A stretch of 64,000 bases of DNA from Verminephrobacter eiseniae EF01-2 (GTDB lineage Bacteria > Pseudomonadota > Gammaproteobacteria > Burkholderiales > Burkholderiaceae_C): positions 3,038,001-3,102,000 of the forward strand of contig NC_008786.1 in NCBI RefSeq assembly GCF_000015565.1, written 5' to 3'. The notes below the pieces were generated by a model. That model did no database searches, had not been told where the DNA came from, and saw nothing but the letters and a program-made list of their open reading frames with translations. This document shows positions 44,196 to 52,426 of the stretch, one piece after another. Each line of letters opens with the position of its first letter. Position 1 is the stretch's first letter. The translations under genes and the position numbers were made by a program.

Positions 44196-45688
44196 GACAC
44201 ACCGTTGCGGCTTTGCTGCTGCTGGCGACCATCGTGGGCGCGATCGGCTTCGGGCGCGCGGCGATGCGCAGCAAGACGGTGGCGGATTGGGCCGTCGGTG
44301 GCCGCCGCCTGGGAACCTTGCTGTTCTGGTTCATGAACGCCGGCGAGATCTACACCACCTTCGCGGTTTTCGGCATTGCCGGCTATGCCTGGGCCTTGGG
44401 GGCGCCGGCCTATCTGGCGTTTTGCTCGGTATCGCTGTCGTTCGCGATTGGCTACCTGCTGATGCCCAAGATCTGGCGCGCCGGGCGCAGTGCCGATCTG
44501 GTGACGCAAGCGGACTTCTTTGCCTTGCGCTATGACGCACCGTGGCTGGGCGTGGTCACCGCTGCCATCGGCATCGCCAGCCTGGTCATCTACGTGCAGA
44601 TCCAGTTGGTCAGTTTGGGCCTGATCGTTTCGCTGACCTTCGGCCAGACCTTGTCGCCCACGCTGTCGCTGGTCGCTGCCGGGGCCGCGATGGTGGCCTT
44701 CGTGCTGGCGGCGGGCCTGCGTTCGGCGGCGTTCGCCGCCGCTGTCAAGGACGTGATGATGATCGTCCTGGTGCTGCTGCTGGCCTCGACGGTGGCGCAC
44801 AAGGTCGGCGCCAGCTCGATGCTCGACATCTTCGGCATGGCCGAAGCCATCCGCCCCGGCATCGGCAAACTGCCCGGTGCCGACCCCGGCGCGCCGACCA
44901 CCACCGTGTGGCTGATCACCGCAGCGCTGAATGTCGCGCTGGGCAACTGGGTGTTTCCGCATCTGTTCCAGATCTCGTATGCGGCCCACAGCGCGACCGC
45001 GATTCGCCGCAATGCGATCTGGCAGCCGATCTACTCGCTGGCCTATTTCTTCATCATCGTGCTGGGCCTGGCCGCGCTGGTGGCGGGCACCATGCCTGCC
45101 GGCAACGATATGAACGCCGCGCTGCTGCAGTTCGTGTCGACGCAATATCCCGACTGGGTGGTCGGCTTGCTGGCGGGCACCGGCGTCCTGCTGGCGCTCG
45201 TGCCCGGCGCGGTGCTGCTGCTCACGGCCGGCACGATCTTCACGCGCAACATGGTCAGGCCGGTCTGCCCGGCGCTGAGCGAAGCGCGCGCCTTGGCGGT
45301 CTCGCGCGCCGCGCTGGTGGCGTTCGCTGCGCTGGCCGTGTGGCTGGCGCTGGCGCACCAGGGCTCTCTGGTGGCGATCTTGCTCAAAGCCTATTCCGCC
45401 ATTGGCATGTTGGGCCCTGGTGTGTTCCTGGCCTTTCTGTGGCGCAGAACCACGGCCTCGGGCGTGGCCGCCGGCATCGCCGTGGGCTTTGCCGCATTGC
45501 TCGCCCCATTTGCGCAACTGTGCTGGGCCGCCTGGTTTCCGGGGTGGGAGGTGGGCCTGATCGCGATGGCGCTCAATGCCGTCACCGTGCTTTGCGTCAG
45601 CGCGGTAACGCCGCAGCCTGCGGCGGGCGGCGTTGCGCTGGGCCTGCGCTTGCACACGCACCAATTGATCCGACCCCTGACCTCGTGA
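44192..45688 (+). CDS. Sodium:solute symporter family transporter
   Basis: A 498-residue transporter with about 13 hydrophobic segments of the SSS family: FGRAAMRSKTVADWAVGGRR at the N-terminus, FMNAGEIYTTFAVFGIAGYA, ADFFALRYDAPWLGVVTAAI and YSAIGMLGPGVFLAFLWRRT. It should import an organic acid or amino acid with sodium. The following genes for a flavoprotein dehydrogenase and a deaminase-type lyase suggest an imino or amino acid. The substrate is inference. Confidence 0.87.
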   Translation: MRHTVAALLLLATIVGAIGFGRAAMRSKTVADWAVGGRRLGTLLFWFMNAGEIYTTFAVFGIAGYAWALGAPAYLAFCSVSLSFAIGYLLMPKIWRAGRSADLVTQADFFALRYDAPWLGVVTAAIGIASLVIYVQIQLVSLGLIVSLTFGQTLSPTLSLVAAGAAMVAFVLAAGLRSAAFAAAVKDVMMIVLVLLLASTVAHKVGASSMLDIFGMAEAIRPGIGKLPGADPGAPTTTVWLITAALNVALGNWVFPHLFQISYAAHSATAIRRNAIWQPIYSLAYFFIIVLGLAALVAGTMPAGNDMNAALLQFVSTQYPDWVVGLLAGTGVLLALVPGAVLLLTAGTIFTRNMVRPVCPALSEARALAVSRAALVAFAALAVWLALAHQGSLVAILLKAYSAIGMLGPGVFLAFLWRRTTASGVAAGIAVGFAALLAPFAQLCWAAWFPGWEVGLIAMALNAVTVLCVSAVTPQPAAGGVALGLRLHTHQLIRPLTS

Positions 45689-45704
45689 GCAGAAAGCAAG
45701 GGCC

Positions 45705-46196
45705 ATGAACACCAATCCACTGGGCATCCGCCGCCTCGACCATGTCGCCTGGAGCGTCGCGCAGATGGCGCCCGTGATCGCCTTCTATCAGCGCGTCTTC
45801 GAGGCGCAGATTCTCTACCGCATCGGGCCGGTCGACGCAGCGCAACTGCCACGCCAAGCCGATGGCCGGGACTGGACCGAGGCCCATCTGGGCATCGCCG
45901 GCGCGCGGCTCGATCTGGTGCTGCTGGGCTTGCCCGGCGGCATCCGGCTGGAACTGTTCAGCTACGCCGGGCCGGCCAGCGCCACGAGCGCGCCGCTGCC
46001 GGGCAACCATGTCGGCAGCCATCACCTGGGCATCGAAGTCGATGACATGGCTGCGGCCGCGCAGCGGCTGCGCGACAACGGCTGCACCGTCCTGGAGCGC
46101 ATCGCCTTCGCCGATGGCCCGACGGCGGGGTCGCAGTTCCAGTACTTCCTCGACCCGTGGCGCAACATCCTGGAACTGGTCGTGCATGGCCGATGA
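45705..46196 (+). CDS. VOC-family (glyoxalase/dioxygenase fold) protein
   Basis: The 163-residue protein has paired beta-alpha-beta modules: IRRLDHVAWSVAQMAPVIAF (metal His), GNHVGSHHLGIEVDDMAAAA (second His) and FLDPWRNILELVVHG (Glu). The pattern resembles glyoxalase I, methylmalonyl-CoA epimerase and 4-hydroxyphenylpyruvate dioxygenase N-domains. Its role in this cluster is not known; epimerisation of a pathway acid is a possibility. Confidence 0.78.
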   Translation: MNTNPLGIRRLDHVAWSVAQMAPVIAFYQRVFEAQILYRIGPVDAAQLPRQADGRDWTEAHLGIAGARLDLVLLGLPGGIRLELFSYAGPASATSAPLPGNHVGSHHLGIEVDDMAAAAQRLRDNGCTVLERIAFADGPTAGSQFQYFLDPWRNILELVVHGR

Positions 46197-46248
46197 TGTC
46201 GTTGCCGGCCCCGGTTTTTTTCCATCCCGCACTGACGCAGCCCACACC

Positions 46249-46653
46249 ATGACCAGACAAGTCTTCAACCCCGAATCCATGTACGACAGCGTCGCCTTCG
46301 GCTTCTCGCACATGGTGCAGCACAACGGCTCGCGCACGCTGTACCTGGCAGGCCAGGTCGCGTGGGACCGCAACGGCCAATTGGCAGGCGGCGCCGACGT
46401 GGTCGCGCAAACGCGCCAGGTGCTGGCCAACATCAAGCAGGTGCTGGCCGCCGCCGGCGCGACGCCGGCCAATGTGCTGCGCTTGCGCACCTATGTGGTC
46501 AAGCACAGCCCGGAGCAACTGGTGCCGATCTGCAAGGAGATCGTCGATTTCTACGGCGCTGCCTTGCCTGCGGCCAACACCTTCATCGGCGTGCAGGCGC
46601 TGGCGCTGCCCGAGTTCCTGATCGAAATCGAAGCCGATGCGGCCTTGGACTGA
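46249..46653 (+). CDS. RidA-family protein (enamine/imine deaminase type)
   Basis: This 134-residue protein carries RidA features: SRTLYLAGQVAWDRNGQLAG, QTRQVLANIKQVLAAAGATP, RLRTYVVKHSPEQLVPI and VQALALPEFLIEIEADAAL, with an arginine (LRLRTYV) and glutamate (IEIEAD) in the substrate site. RidA hydrolyses reactive imines, fitting a cluster whose dehydrogenase would generate a cyclic or open imine. It lies downstream of the VOC gene and 12 bases before the lyase gene. Confidence 0.85.
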   Translation: MTRQVFNPESMYDSVAFGFSHMVQHNGSRTLYLAGQVAWDRNGQLAGGADVVAQTRQVLANIKQVLAAAGATPANVLRLRTYVVKHSPEQLVPICKEIVDFYGAALPAANTFIGVQALALPEFLIEIEADAALD

Positions 46654-46665
46654 GCCTGCCGATCG

Positions 46666-47604
46666 ATGCACCGCAACACCGTCGACTGGGCAGGCTACAT
46701 CCCTGCCATCACCACCCCCTTCACCCGCAGCGGGGCGCTGGACTGGGCGGCGCTGGACGCCCAACTGCAGTGGTATCTGCAAGAGCGCATGCACGGCGTG
46801 GTGCTGGCGGGCACTTCGGGCGAATGGTTCAGCCTGAGCGCGGCCGAGCGCGCCGAATTGTTTGCCCAGGCCGGCCGCATGATCGCCGGGCGCATCACCG
46901 TGCTCGGCGGCTGCAATGCCTACACGGCGGCCGAGGCCATCGGCCACGCGCGCGCGGCCGAGCGCGCCGGGCTCGATGGCATCTTGCTGACGCCGCCGCC
47001 CTACATCGTGCCGAGCCGGCGCGAGTTGGTGCAGTTCTACACCGACGTGTCCGATGCCACCGACATTCCGATCTGCATCTACAACTGGCCGCGCGGCTGC
47101 GTGGTGGACATGGATGTCGAACTGCTGGAAGAACTGGCCGAGATCGATCATGTCGTGGCGATCAAGAACTCGACCGGAAATTTCGCACTGTTCCTGCAAG
47201 GGGCCTACGCACTGCGCGACAAGGTGCGCTACTTCAACATGCCGACCACGGAACTCGGCGCGGACCTGGCGCGGCTGGGGGTCAGCGACGGCCTGATGGG
47301 GGCCGGCGGCGTGCTGGGCGCAGACCATCCCGATTTCTGGCGCCTGCTGGCGGCCGGCGACAAGGCCGGCGCGCTGGTGTTGGGCGAGCGCGACCGGGTG
47401 CTGATGAAAGCCTGGTTCAACCAGGACTTCGCCGGCCGGTTCGGCAGCGCGCAGGCCATTCTCAAGACGGCGCTGCGCCTGCGCGGCGTGCCCGCAGGCC
47501 ATGTCCGCCGGCCGCTGCTCGAACTGACGGCGGATGACATCGCGCAGGTGCGTGCCACCCTCGAAGGACTGGGCATCGCCACCGCCGCGTTGGCCGGCGC
47601 ATGA
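46666..47604 (+). CDS. DHDPS-family lyase/deaminase
   Basis: The 312-residue TIM-barrel enzyme keeps all key residues: VLAGTSGEWFSLS (TSGE), ICIYNWPRG (YNxP tyrosine) and VVAIKNSTGNF with the Schiff-base lysine. With a D-amino acid-type dehydrogenase next door, it could be 1-pyrroline-4-hydroxy-2-carboxylate deaminase, the DHDPS-family step of hydroxyproline catabolism. Alternatives are 2-keto-3-deoxy acid aldolases. It overlaps the flavoprotein gene by four bases. Confidence 0.83.
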   Translation: MHRNTVDWAGYIPAITTPFTRSGALDWAALDAQLQWYLQERMHGVVLAGTSGEWFSLSAAERAELFAQAGRMIAGRITVLGGCNAYTAAEAIGHARAAERAGLDGILLTPPPYIVPSRRELVQFYTDVSDATDIPICIYNWPRGCVVDMDVELLEELAEIDHVVAIKNSTGNFALFLQGAYALRDKVRYFNMPTTELGADLARLGVSDGLMGAGGVLGADHPDFWRLLAAGDKAGALVLGERDRVLMKAWFNQDFAGRFGSAQAILKTALRLRGVPAGHVRRPLLELTADDIAQVRATLEGLGIATAALAGA

Positions 47605-48806
47605 CCGGGGTGCCGTCGGCCGTCGGGCGCCGGCCCGAGCGCATCGCCACGCTGGTGGTCGGCGGCGGCCTGCTCGGCTGTGCTGTCAGCTACCTGCTGG
47701 CGGCCGCCGGCACCGAGGTGCTGCTGGTCGACAAGGGCCAGCTCAACGCCCAGGCTTCGGGCCAGAACGCAGGCAGCCTGCACTTCCAGTTGGAGTACCG
47801 GATGCTGGAAAACGGCGCGCTGGCGGCGCGCAAGGCGGCCGAGGCCATGCCCTTGCATCTGCACGCGCTGCGCGCCTGGAGCCGGCTCGAGGCCGAGCTT
47901 GGCGCCGATCTGGGCGTGCGGCAACAAGGCGGCTTGATGGTGGCCGAGAGCGCCGAGCAGGTGCGGCGCCTGGGCCGCAAGATCGCGTTGGAGCAGGCAG
48001 CGGGGTTGCAGACCGAACTGCTCGACCGCTCGGCCGTGCGGGCGCGCGCGCCTTATCTGGGCGCTGCCGTGGTCGCAGCCGCCTTCTGCCCCGCCGAGGG
48101 CAAGGCCGACCCGCGCCGCTGTGCGCTGGCCTATGCCCGCGCTGCGCTGCGCCTGGGCGCGCAGGTGCATGCGCGCACGGGCGTGCAAGCGCTGTGCCGC
48201 AATGGCCGCCGCTGGCGCGTCGTTTTCGACGACGGCGGGGTCTGCCACGCCGAGCAGGTGGTGCTGGCAGCGGGCGCATGGACCGGCCGGCTGGCGCAAA
48301 TGGCCGGCAGCGTGCTGCCGGTGTTTCCGGTGGGGCTGACCATGGCGGTCACCGCGCCGGCCGCGCCCTTGGTCACGCACCTGGTCCAGCATGCCGGACG
48401 GCGCTTGTCGCTCAAGCAAACGCCCGAAGGCAATGTCCTGATCGGCGGCGGCTGGCCGGCCGCGCTGCGGCAAACCGGTGCTTGGGTCGATCTCGATCGC
48501 CGGCCGCAATTGCTGCTGCCCTCGCTGAGCGGCAACATGGCCGCTGCGGTCGCGGTCGTGCCCGCCGTCGCGCAACTGCCGGTGCTGCGCGTCTGGACTG
48601 GCACGACCGCGCTGGTGGCCGACCAATTGCCGTTGCTCGGCGCAGTGCCCAAGGCCGCCGGCCTGTTCGTCGCCACCGGCGGCTCGGCCTTCACGCTGGC
48701 CCCGACCTACGCCCGCATCCTGGCCGACAAACTGCTCGGAAAGCCCGATGCTTTCGACCTGCGCGCCTACGACCCTGAACGCTTCGCGAGTCTGACCCTT
48801 GCCTGA
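47601..48806 (+). CDS. FAD-dependent amine/amino-acid dehydrogenase subunit (DAO fold)
   Basis: The 401-residue protein has the FAD site TLVVGGGLLGCAVSYLLAAA and the DAO-family C-terminus LPVLRVWTGTTALVADQLPL, GGSAFTLAPTYARILAD. In a three-gene set with a 2Fe-2S protein and an alpha-type flavoprotein it corresponds to the catalytic beta subunit of D-hydroxyproline dehydrogenase, opine oxidase or hydrogen cyanide synthase (HcnC). It overlaps the 2Fe-2S gene by eight bases. Cyanide synthase is less likely because of gene order and surrounding catabolic genes. Confidence 0.82.
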   Translation: MTGVPSAVGRRPERIATLVVGGGLLGCAVSYLLAAAGTEVLLVDKGQLNAQASGQNAGSLHFQLEYRMLENGALAARKAAEAMPLHLHALRAWSRLEAELGADLGVRQQGGLMVAESAEQVRRLGRKIALEQAAGLQTELLDRSAVRARAPYLGAAVVAAAFCPAEGKADPRRCALAYARAALRLGAQVHARTGVQALCRNGRRWRVVFDDGGVCHAEQVVLAAGAWTGRLAQMAGSVLPVFPVGLTMAVTAPAAPLVTHLVQHAGRRLSLKQTPEGNVLIGGGWPAALRQTGAWVDLDRRPQLLLPSLSGNMAAAVAVVPAVAQLPVLRVWTGTTALVADQLPLLGAVPKAAGLFVATGGSAFTLAPTYARILADKLLGKPDAFDLRAYDPERFASLTLA

Positions 48807-49089
48807 TCGCATCCGCATCCATGCCGGCGTGCGCCGGCCCGCGCCCATCGTCATCCATGTCAATGGCGTCGCCACCCCATGCCATCCCGGCGAGACGGTG
48901 GCAACGGCCCTGCTGGCTGCGGGCATCGTCGTCTTTCGCCGCACCGCGTCAGGCGCGCCACGGGCGCCGGTCTGCAACATGGGCGTGTGCTTCGACTGTC
49001 TGGTGAGCATCGACGGCCGCCCCGCCGTGCGTAGCTGCATGACGCGCGTGGCCGCGCAGATGCGCATCGGGCTGCCAGACCATGGCTGA
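48799..49089 (+). CDS. 2Fe-2S ferredoxin-like dehydrogenase subunit
   Basis: A 96-residue protein with the four cysteines of a plant-type 2Fe-2S cluster in the region PVCNMGVCFDCLVSIDGRPA VRSCM (C-x4-C-x2-C ... C). It matches the gamma subunit of D-hydroxyproline dehydrogenase/HcnA. It overlaps both neighbours (eight bases each), typical of an obligate complex. Confidence 0.86.
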   Translation: MPDRIRIHAGVRRPAPIVIHVNGVATPCHPGETVATALLAAGIVVFRRTASGAPRAPVCNMGVCFDCLVSIDGRPAVRSCMTRVAAQMRIGLPDHG

Positions 49090-50563
49090 ACGAGCCGAGT
49101 CCGCCGCCGCAGCCGGCGCCCAAGCCCCGGCCTTCGACCTGATCATCGTCGGCGCCGGACCGGCCGGCCTGTCGGCCGCACTGACGGCCGCCCGGCATGG
49201 CCTGGCCGTGGTGGTGGTCGACGAGCAGCATGACGCAGGCGGACAAATCTTCCGCCAGCCCCCGCCCACCTTCTGCAGCCCGCCATCGAGCGCGTTCGAC
49301 AGCTACGCATTCGGCGCGCCTTTGCTGGAGCATGCGCGCCGCTGCCGGGCCATCCAGTGGCGACTCGGCACCACGGCCTGGGGCGTGTTCACCCCCCCGT
49401 GCCAGGGGCGCGTGCAGGTGGCCATTGCCGGCACCGGCGCCGGCGACAGCGAATTGCTCGAAGCCCGGGCGCTGCTGATCGCGACCGGGGCCTACGACCT
49501 GCCCGTGGCGTTTGCCGGCTGGACCTTGCCCGGCGTGATGTCCGCCGGCGGCATGCAGACGCTGCTCAAAAGCCAGTTCCTGCGCGCCGGAAAGCGCTTC
49601 GTGCTCGCCGGCTCGCACCCGCTGTTGCTGCTGGTGGCCGATGCGCTGGTGCAGGCCGGCGGCGAGATTCTGGAGCTGGCCATCGCGCGCACGCGGCCGG
49701 CGCTGCAAGAACTGCTGGCCGGATGGCGCGCCGCCCCGGGCCACTGGCGGCTGCTGGCCCAGAGCGCCAAAGCCTTGCGCAACCTGCGGCGCCACCGGGT
49801 TCCGATCCGCTTTGGCACCCTGGTGCTGCGCGCCGACGGTGATCCGGCCGTGGAGCAGGTCACGCTGGGCAGCGTCGACAGCGCATGGCAGGTGCAGCCG
49901 GGCACCGAGCGGGTGCTGCAGGCCGACACCCTGGTCATCGGCTACGGTTTGCTGGCCGCCAGCGAACTGGCGCGCCAGGCCGGCTGCGCAGTTCACTGGC
50001 GCCCCGCCGCCGGCGGCTGGGTCGTCCGGCATGACGAGCAGATGCGGACCAGCGTCGAGCGGGTCTGCGTGGCCGGCGAGCCGGCCGGGGTCGGCGGCGC
50101 CGAGGTGGCCTTTCTCCAAGGGCGGTTGGCGGCGCTGGGTATTGCGGCCACGCTGCACGGCCAGGAGCCGTCACCCACCCTGGCCCGGGCCATGCGCCAG
50201 ACGGCGCGCGCGCTCGGCAAGGCGCGGCGCTGGAGCGACCTGGTGCTGCGCTTGTTCGAGCCTCGGCTCGACGCGCTGGCACGACTGGCCAGCGACGACA
50301 CGCTGGTCTGCCGCTGCGAGGAGGTCACGGCCGGGAGCATCCGCGAATTTCTTGCCGACAACCCGCATGTCAGCGACGTGAACAGCGTCAAGCTCGGCTG
50401 CCGCAGCGGCATGGGTTACTGCCAGGGACGGTATTGCCAGCACAGCGTTGCGCAGTTGCTGGCCCAGGCCCGCCAGACCGGCATCGAACACCTGGGCGTT
50501 TTCACCGCGCAGGCGCCGATCAAACCGGTGCCGGCGGGCGCGCTGGCCCGGCTCAAGGCATGA
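49082..50563 (+). CDS. FAD/NAD-binding dehydrogenase alpha subunit with BFD-like 2Fe-2S domain
   Basis: The 493-residue protein has LIIVGAGPAGLSAALTAARH and ALLIATGAYDLPVAFAGWTL (two dinucleotide-binding folds) and a C-terminal bacterioferritin-associated ferredoxin-like domain with cysteines in LVCRCEEVTAGSIRE and KLGCRSGMGYCQGRYC. This is the alpha subunit of heterotrimeric D-hydroxyproline dehydrogenase, opine oxidase or HcnB-type complexes, passing electrons from the beta subunit. It ends the cluster; a racemase, aldehyde dehydrogenase or regulator of the hydroxyproline pathway does not follow. Confidence 0.85.
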   Translation: MAERAESAAAAGAQAPAFDLIIVGAGPAGLSAALTAARHGLAVVVVDEQHDAGGQIFRQPPPTFCSPPSSAFDSYAFGAPLLEHARRCRAIQWRLGTTAWGVFTPPCQGRVQVAIAGTGAGDSELLEARALLIATGAYDLPVAFAGWTLPGVMSAGGMQTLLKSQFLRAGKRFVLAGSHPLLLLVADALVQAGGEILELAIARTRPALQELLAGWRAAPGHWRLLAQSAKALRNLRRHRVPIRFGTLVLRADGDPAVEQVTLGSVDSAWQVQPGTERVLQADTLVIGYGLLAASELARQAGCAVHWRPAAGGWVVRHDEQMRTSVERVCVAGEPAGVGGAEVAFLQGRLAALGIAATLHGQEPSPTLARAMRQTARALGKARRWSDLVLRLFEPRLDALARLASDDTLVCRCEEVTAGSIREFLADNPHVSDVNSVKLGCRSGMGYCQGRYCQHSVAQLLAQARQTGIEHLGVFTAQAPIKPVPAGALARLKA

Positions 50564-50577
50564 GCAGGGCATGAGCG

Positions 50578-50757
50578 CCGCCCGGCCGCCCGGCCGCCCG
50601 AAGGCGCTCATACCGCAGCCGAAGGCGAAGGTATTCCATCGATCGCCGCCCGGCCGCCCGAAGGCGCTCATACCGTAGCCGGAGGCGAAGGTATTCCATC
50701 GATCGCCGCCCGGCCGCCCGAAGGCGCTCATACCGTAGCCGAAGGCGAAGGTATTCC
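50578..50757. repeat. Exact 60-bp tandem repeat, three units
   Basis: The unit GCCGCCCGGCCGCCCGAAGG... continues through GCGCTCATACCGTAGCC and GGCGAAGGTATTCCATC; three copies follow each other at a 60-bp period with two or three substitutions. Two minus-strand frames stay open through all units; one repeats MEYLRLRLRYERLRAAGRRS. No unique spacers occur, so it is not a CRISPR array. Such a G+C-rich repeat can form hairpins through the GGCCGCCC/GGGCGGCC segments. Confidence 0.88.
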
Positions 50758-50759
50758 AG

Positions 50760-51097
50760 TGCGCCGGGCATGGAGGGCGTGCCAGCGGCAGCGCAGGCCG
50801 GCGGTCACCGCCAGCGGCCGCAGACACCCGGACCGTATATGCCCCAACGACGACGCCACGTTGGCCAAGAACAGCAGAGCCTGCCAGCCCATCACATCGT
50901 TCAGTGCCGGGCCGCCACCACGGCAGGGCACATGGATGGGTTCCACCTCGGCCAGTGGCTCGAAGAATGCGCTGGCCAAATGCTGTGCCGATCCGTTGCC
51001 CGACGAGGCGCATGCGAGCGTTCCGGGCTTCGGTTCCCGCTGCTGCTGCTGTGGCCGCCAGCCAGAGGCGGCGGGCCATCGAAACGCCGGTTCGCAT
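50760..51097 (-). pseudogene. Decayed Bug-family binding protein gene
   Basis: The N-terminus is a signal peptide (MRTGVSMARRLWLAATAAAA), then a frameshift leads into SGNGSAQHLASAFFEPLAEV and EPIHVPCRGGGPALNDVMGW, LGHIRSGCLRPLAVTAGLR, the middle of Bug proteins. About 130 residues between the signal and this segment, and the C-terminal third, are missing. It ends against the 60-bp repeats. The rest of 51098-51313 shows no gene. Confidence 0.68.
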
Positions 51098-51313
51098 GAG
51101 GCTCTCCCCGGGGGTTTCCATGAAGGGCAGAAAGACCGTGGCGCGGGCCGGAAAGCCGCAGTCCGCCCCCCGTGATCGCGCGCTGATCGGGCCTTGGCGT
51201 GGGTGGGGGACGGCTCATGGGGTGATGCCGGGCCATGGGGACGTGGGGATGGGGGACGATGCCGCCGCCGCGCCAAGCCAACACCCGGCGCGCGGGGCCG
51301 GCCACGCTGCCGG

Positions 51314-52426
51314 TCAGGCCAGGTGCGCCAGCGGATGTGCGTGTGCGGGCCAGGGGCTGGTGAAGAACGGGGCCACCATTGCCGGGGTCACGTCTTCGAT
51401 GCGGGCGGGGTTCCACCGGGGCGCATGGTCTTTGTCTATGGCCAGTGCGCGGATGCCTTCGAGCGTTTCGCTGCGGCCGGGGCGCAGGAAAAAGCAGTGG
51501 CGCACCAGGCCGCGCTCCATGCGCAACTCGTCGGCCAGGCCCATGCCGCGCGCGCGGCGGATTTGCTCGAGCACCACATGCAGCATCAGCGGCGAGCGCT
51601 GGCGCAGCGTGGCGGCCGTGGCGCTGGCCCAGTCGCTGCGGGCGGCTTCGAGCGCGGTCACGATCGCCGTTGCGTCGGGCAGCGAAAAGTAGTCGTCGAT
51701 CTGCGCTCTGGCGCACGCCGGGCGCGCGTCTGCGGCGCTCGATCGGGCGGCCACGAAGTCCGCCAGCGCCGTGCCGTCGGTGTCGCTTTGCCTGCCCAGC
51801 GCGTCCCAGACGGCGGCTTGCTGGTCGGCGCGCAGGTAGCCGTCGGCCAGTTGGTTGGCGATGGCGTCGGCGGCGCCTATGGTCTGGCCGGTCAGCGCCA
51901 GCCATTCGCCGACATGGCCGGGGCAGCGGCTCAGGAAGTAGCCGCCTGCGACATCGGGGAACAGGCCGATGGCCGTTTCGGGCATGGCCATCCGGGTGCG
52001 CTCGGTCACCACGCGCAGCCTGGCGCCTTGGCTGATGCCCATGCCGCCGCCCATCACGATGCCGTCCATGAAGGCAATGTAGGGCTTGCGGTAGTTGTGG
52101 ATCAGGTGGTTGAGCGCGTATTCCTCGGTGAAGAAGTCTTCCAACTGCGGGTCGCCCTGGCTGCCCGCCTGGTGCAGGAAGCGGATGTCGCCCCCGGCGC
52201 AAAAGGCGCCGAAGGGGCCGTCCTTGCTGCTGCCGCGTATCGCCACTGCATGCACCTGCGCGTCGCTCTGCCAGGCCAGCAGAATGCGCATCAGCGCCCG
52301 CACCATGGCCAGCGACAAGGCGTTGAGCGCGCGCGGACGGTTCAGGGTGATGAAGCCGACCTGGCCGCGCACTTCGCTCCACACCTCGTCCTGCGGTGCC
52401 GATGCCGGTGTCGGTGTCGGTGTCAT
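51314..52426 (-). CDS. Enoyl-CoA hydratase/3-hydroxyisobutyryl-CoA hydrolase family protein
   Basis: The 370-residue protein is longer than ordinary crotonases and matches the 3-hydroxyisobutyryl-CoA hydrolase group: FITLNRPRALNALSLAMVRA, FGAFCAGGDIRFLHQAGSQG, GIVMGGGMGISQGARLRVVT, then MPETAIGLFPDVAGGYFLSR with the glutamate and aspartate of that group. It would act in valine or related acyl-CoA breakdown. Its ATG overlaps the stop of the DMT transporter gene by four bases. Confidence 0.85.
   Translation of the reverse strand: MTPTPTPASAPQDEVWSEVRGQVGFITLNRPRALNALSLAMVRALMRILLAWQSDAQVHAVAIRGSSKDGPFGAFCAGGDIRFLHQAGSQGDPQLEDFFTEEYALNHLIHNYRKPYIAFMDGIVMGGGMGISQGARLRVVTERTRMAMPETAIGLFPDVAGGYFLSRCPGHVGEWLALTGQTIGAADAIANQLADGYLRADQQAAVWDALGRQSDTDGTALADFVAARSSAADARPACARAQIDDYFSLPDATAIVTALEAARSDWASATAATLRQRSPLMLHVVLEQIRRARGMGLADELRMERGLVRHCFFLRPGRSETLEGIRALAIDKDHAPRWNPARIEDVTPAMVAPFFTSPWPAHAHPLAHLA

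Noticed and set aside
47601..50563. Hydrogen cyanide synthase hcnABC
   Set aside because: Subunit types match, but gene order is different and the cluster contains a symporter, RidA and a DHDPS-family enzyme, which fits amino-acid catabolism better.
50578..50757. CRISPR array
   Set aside because: The 60-bp units follow each other directly with no unique spacers, and no cas genes are present.
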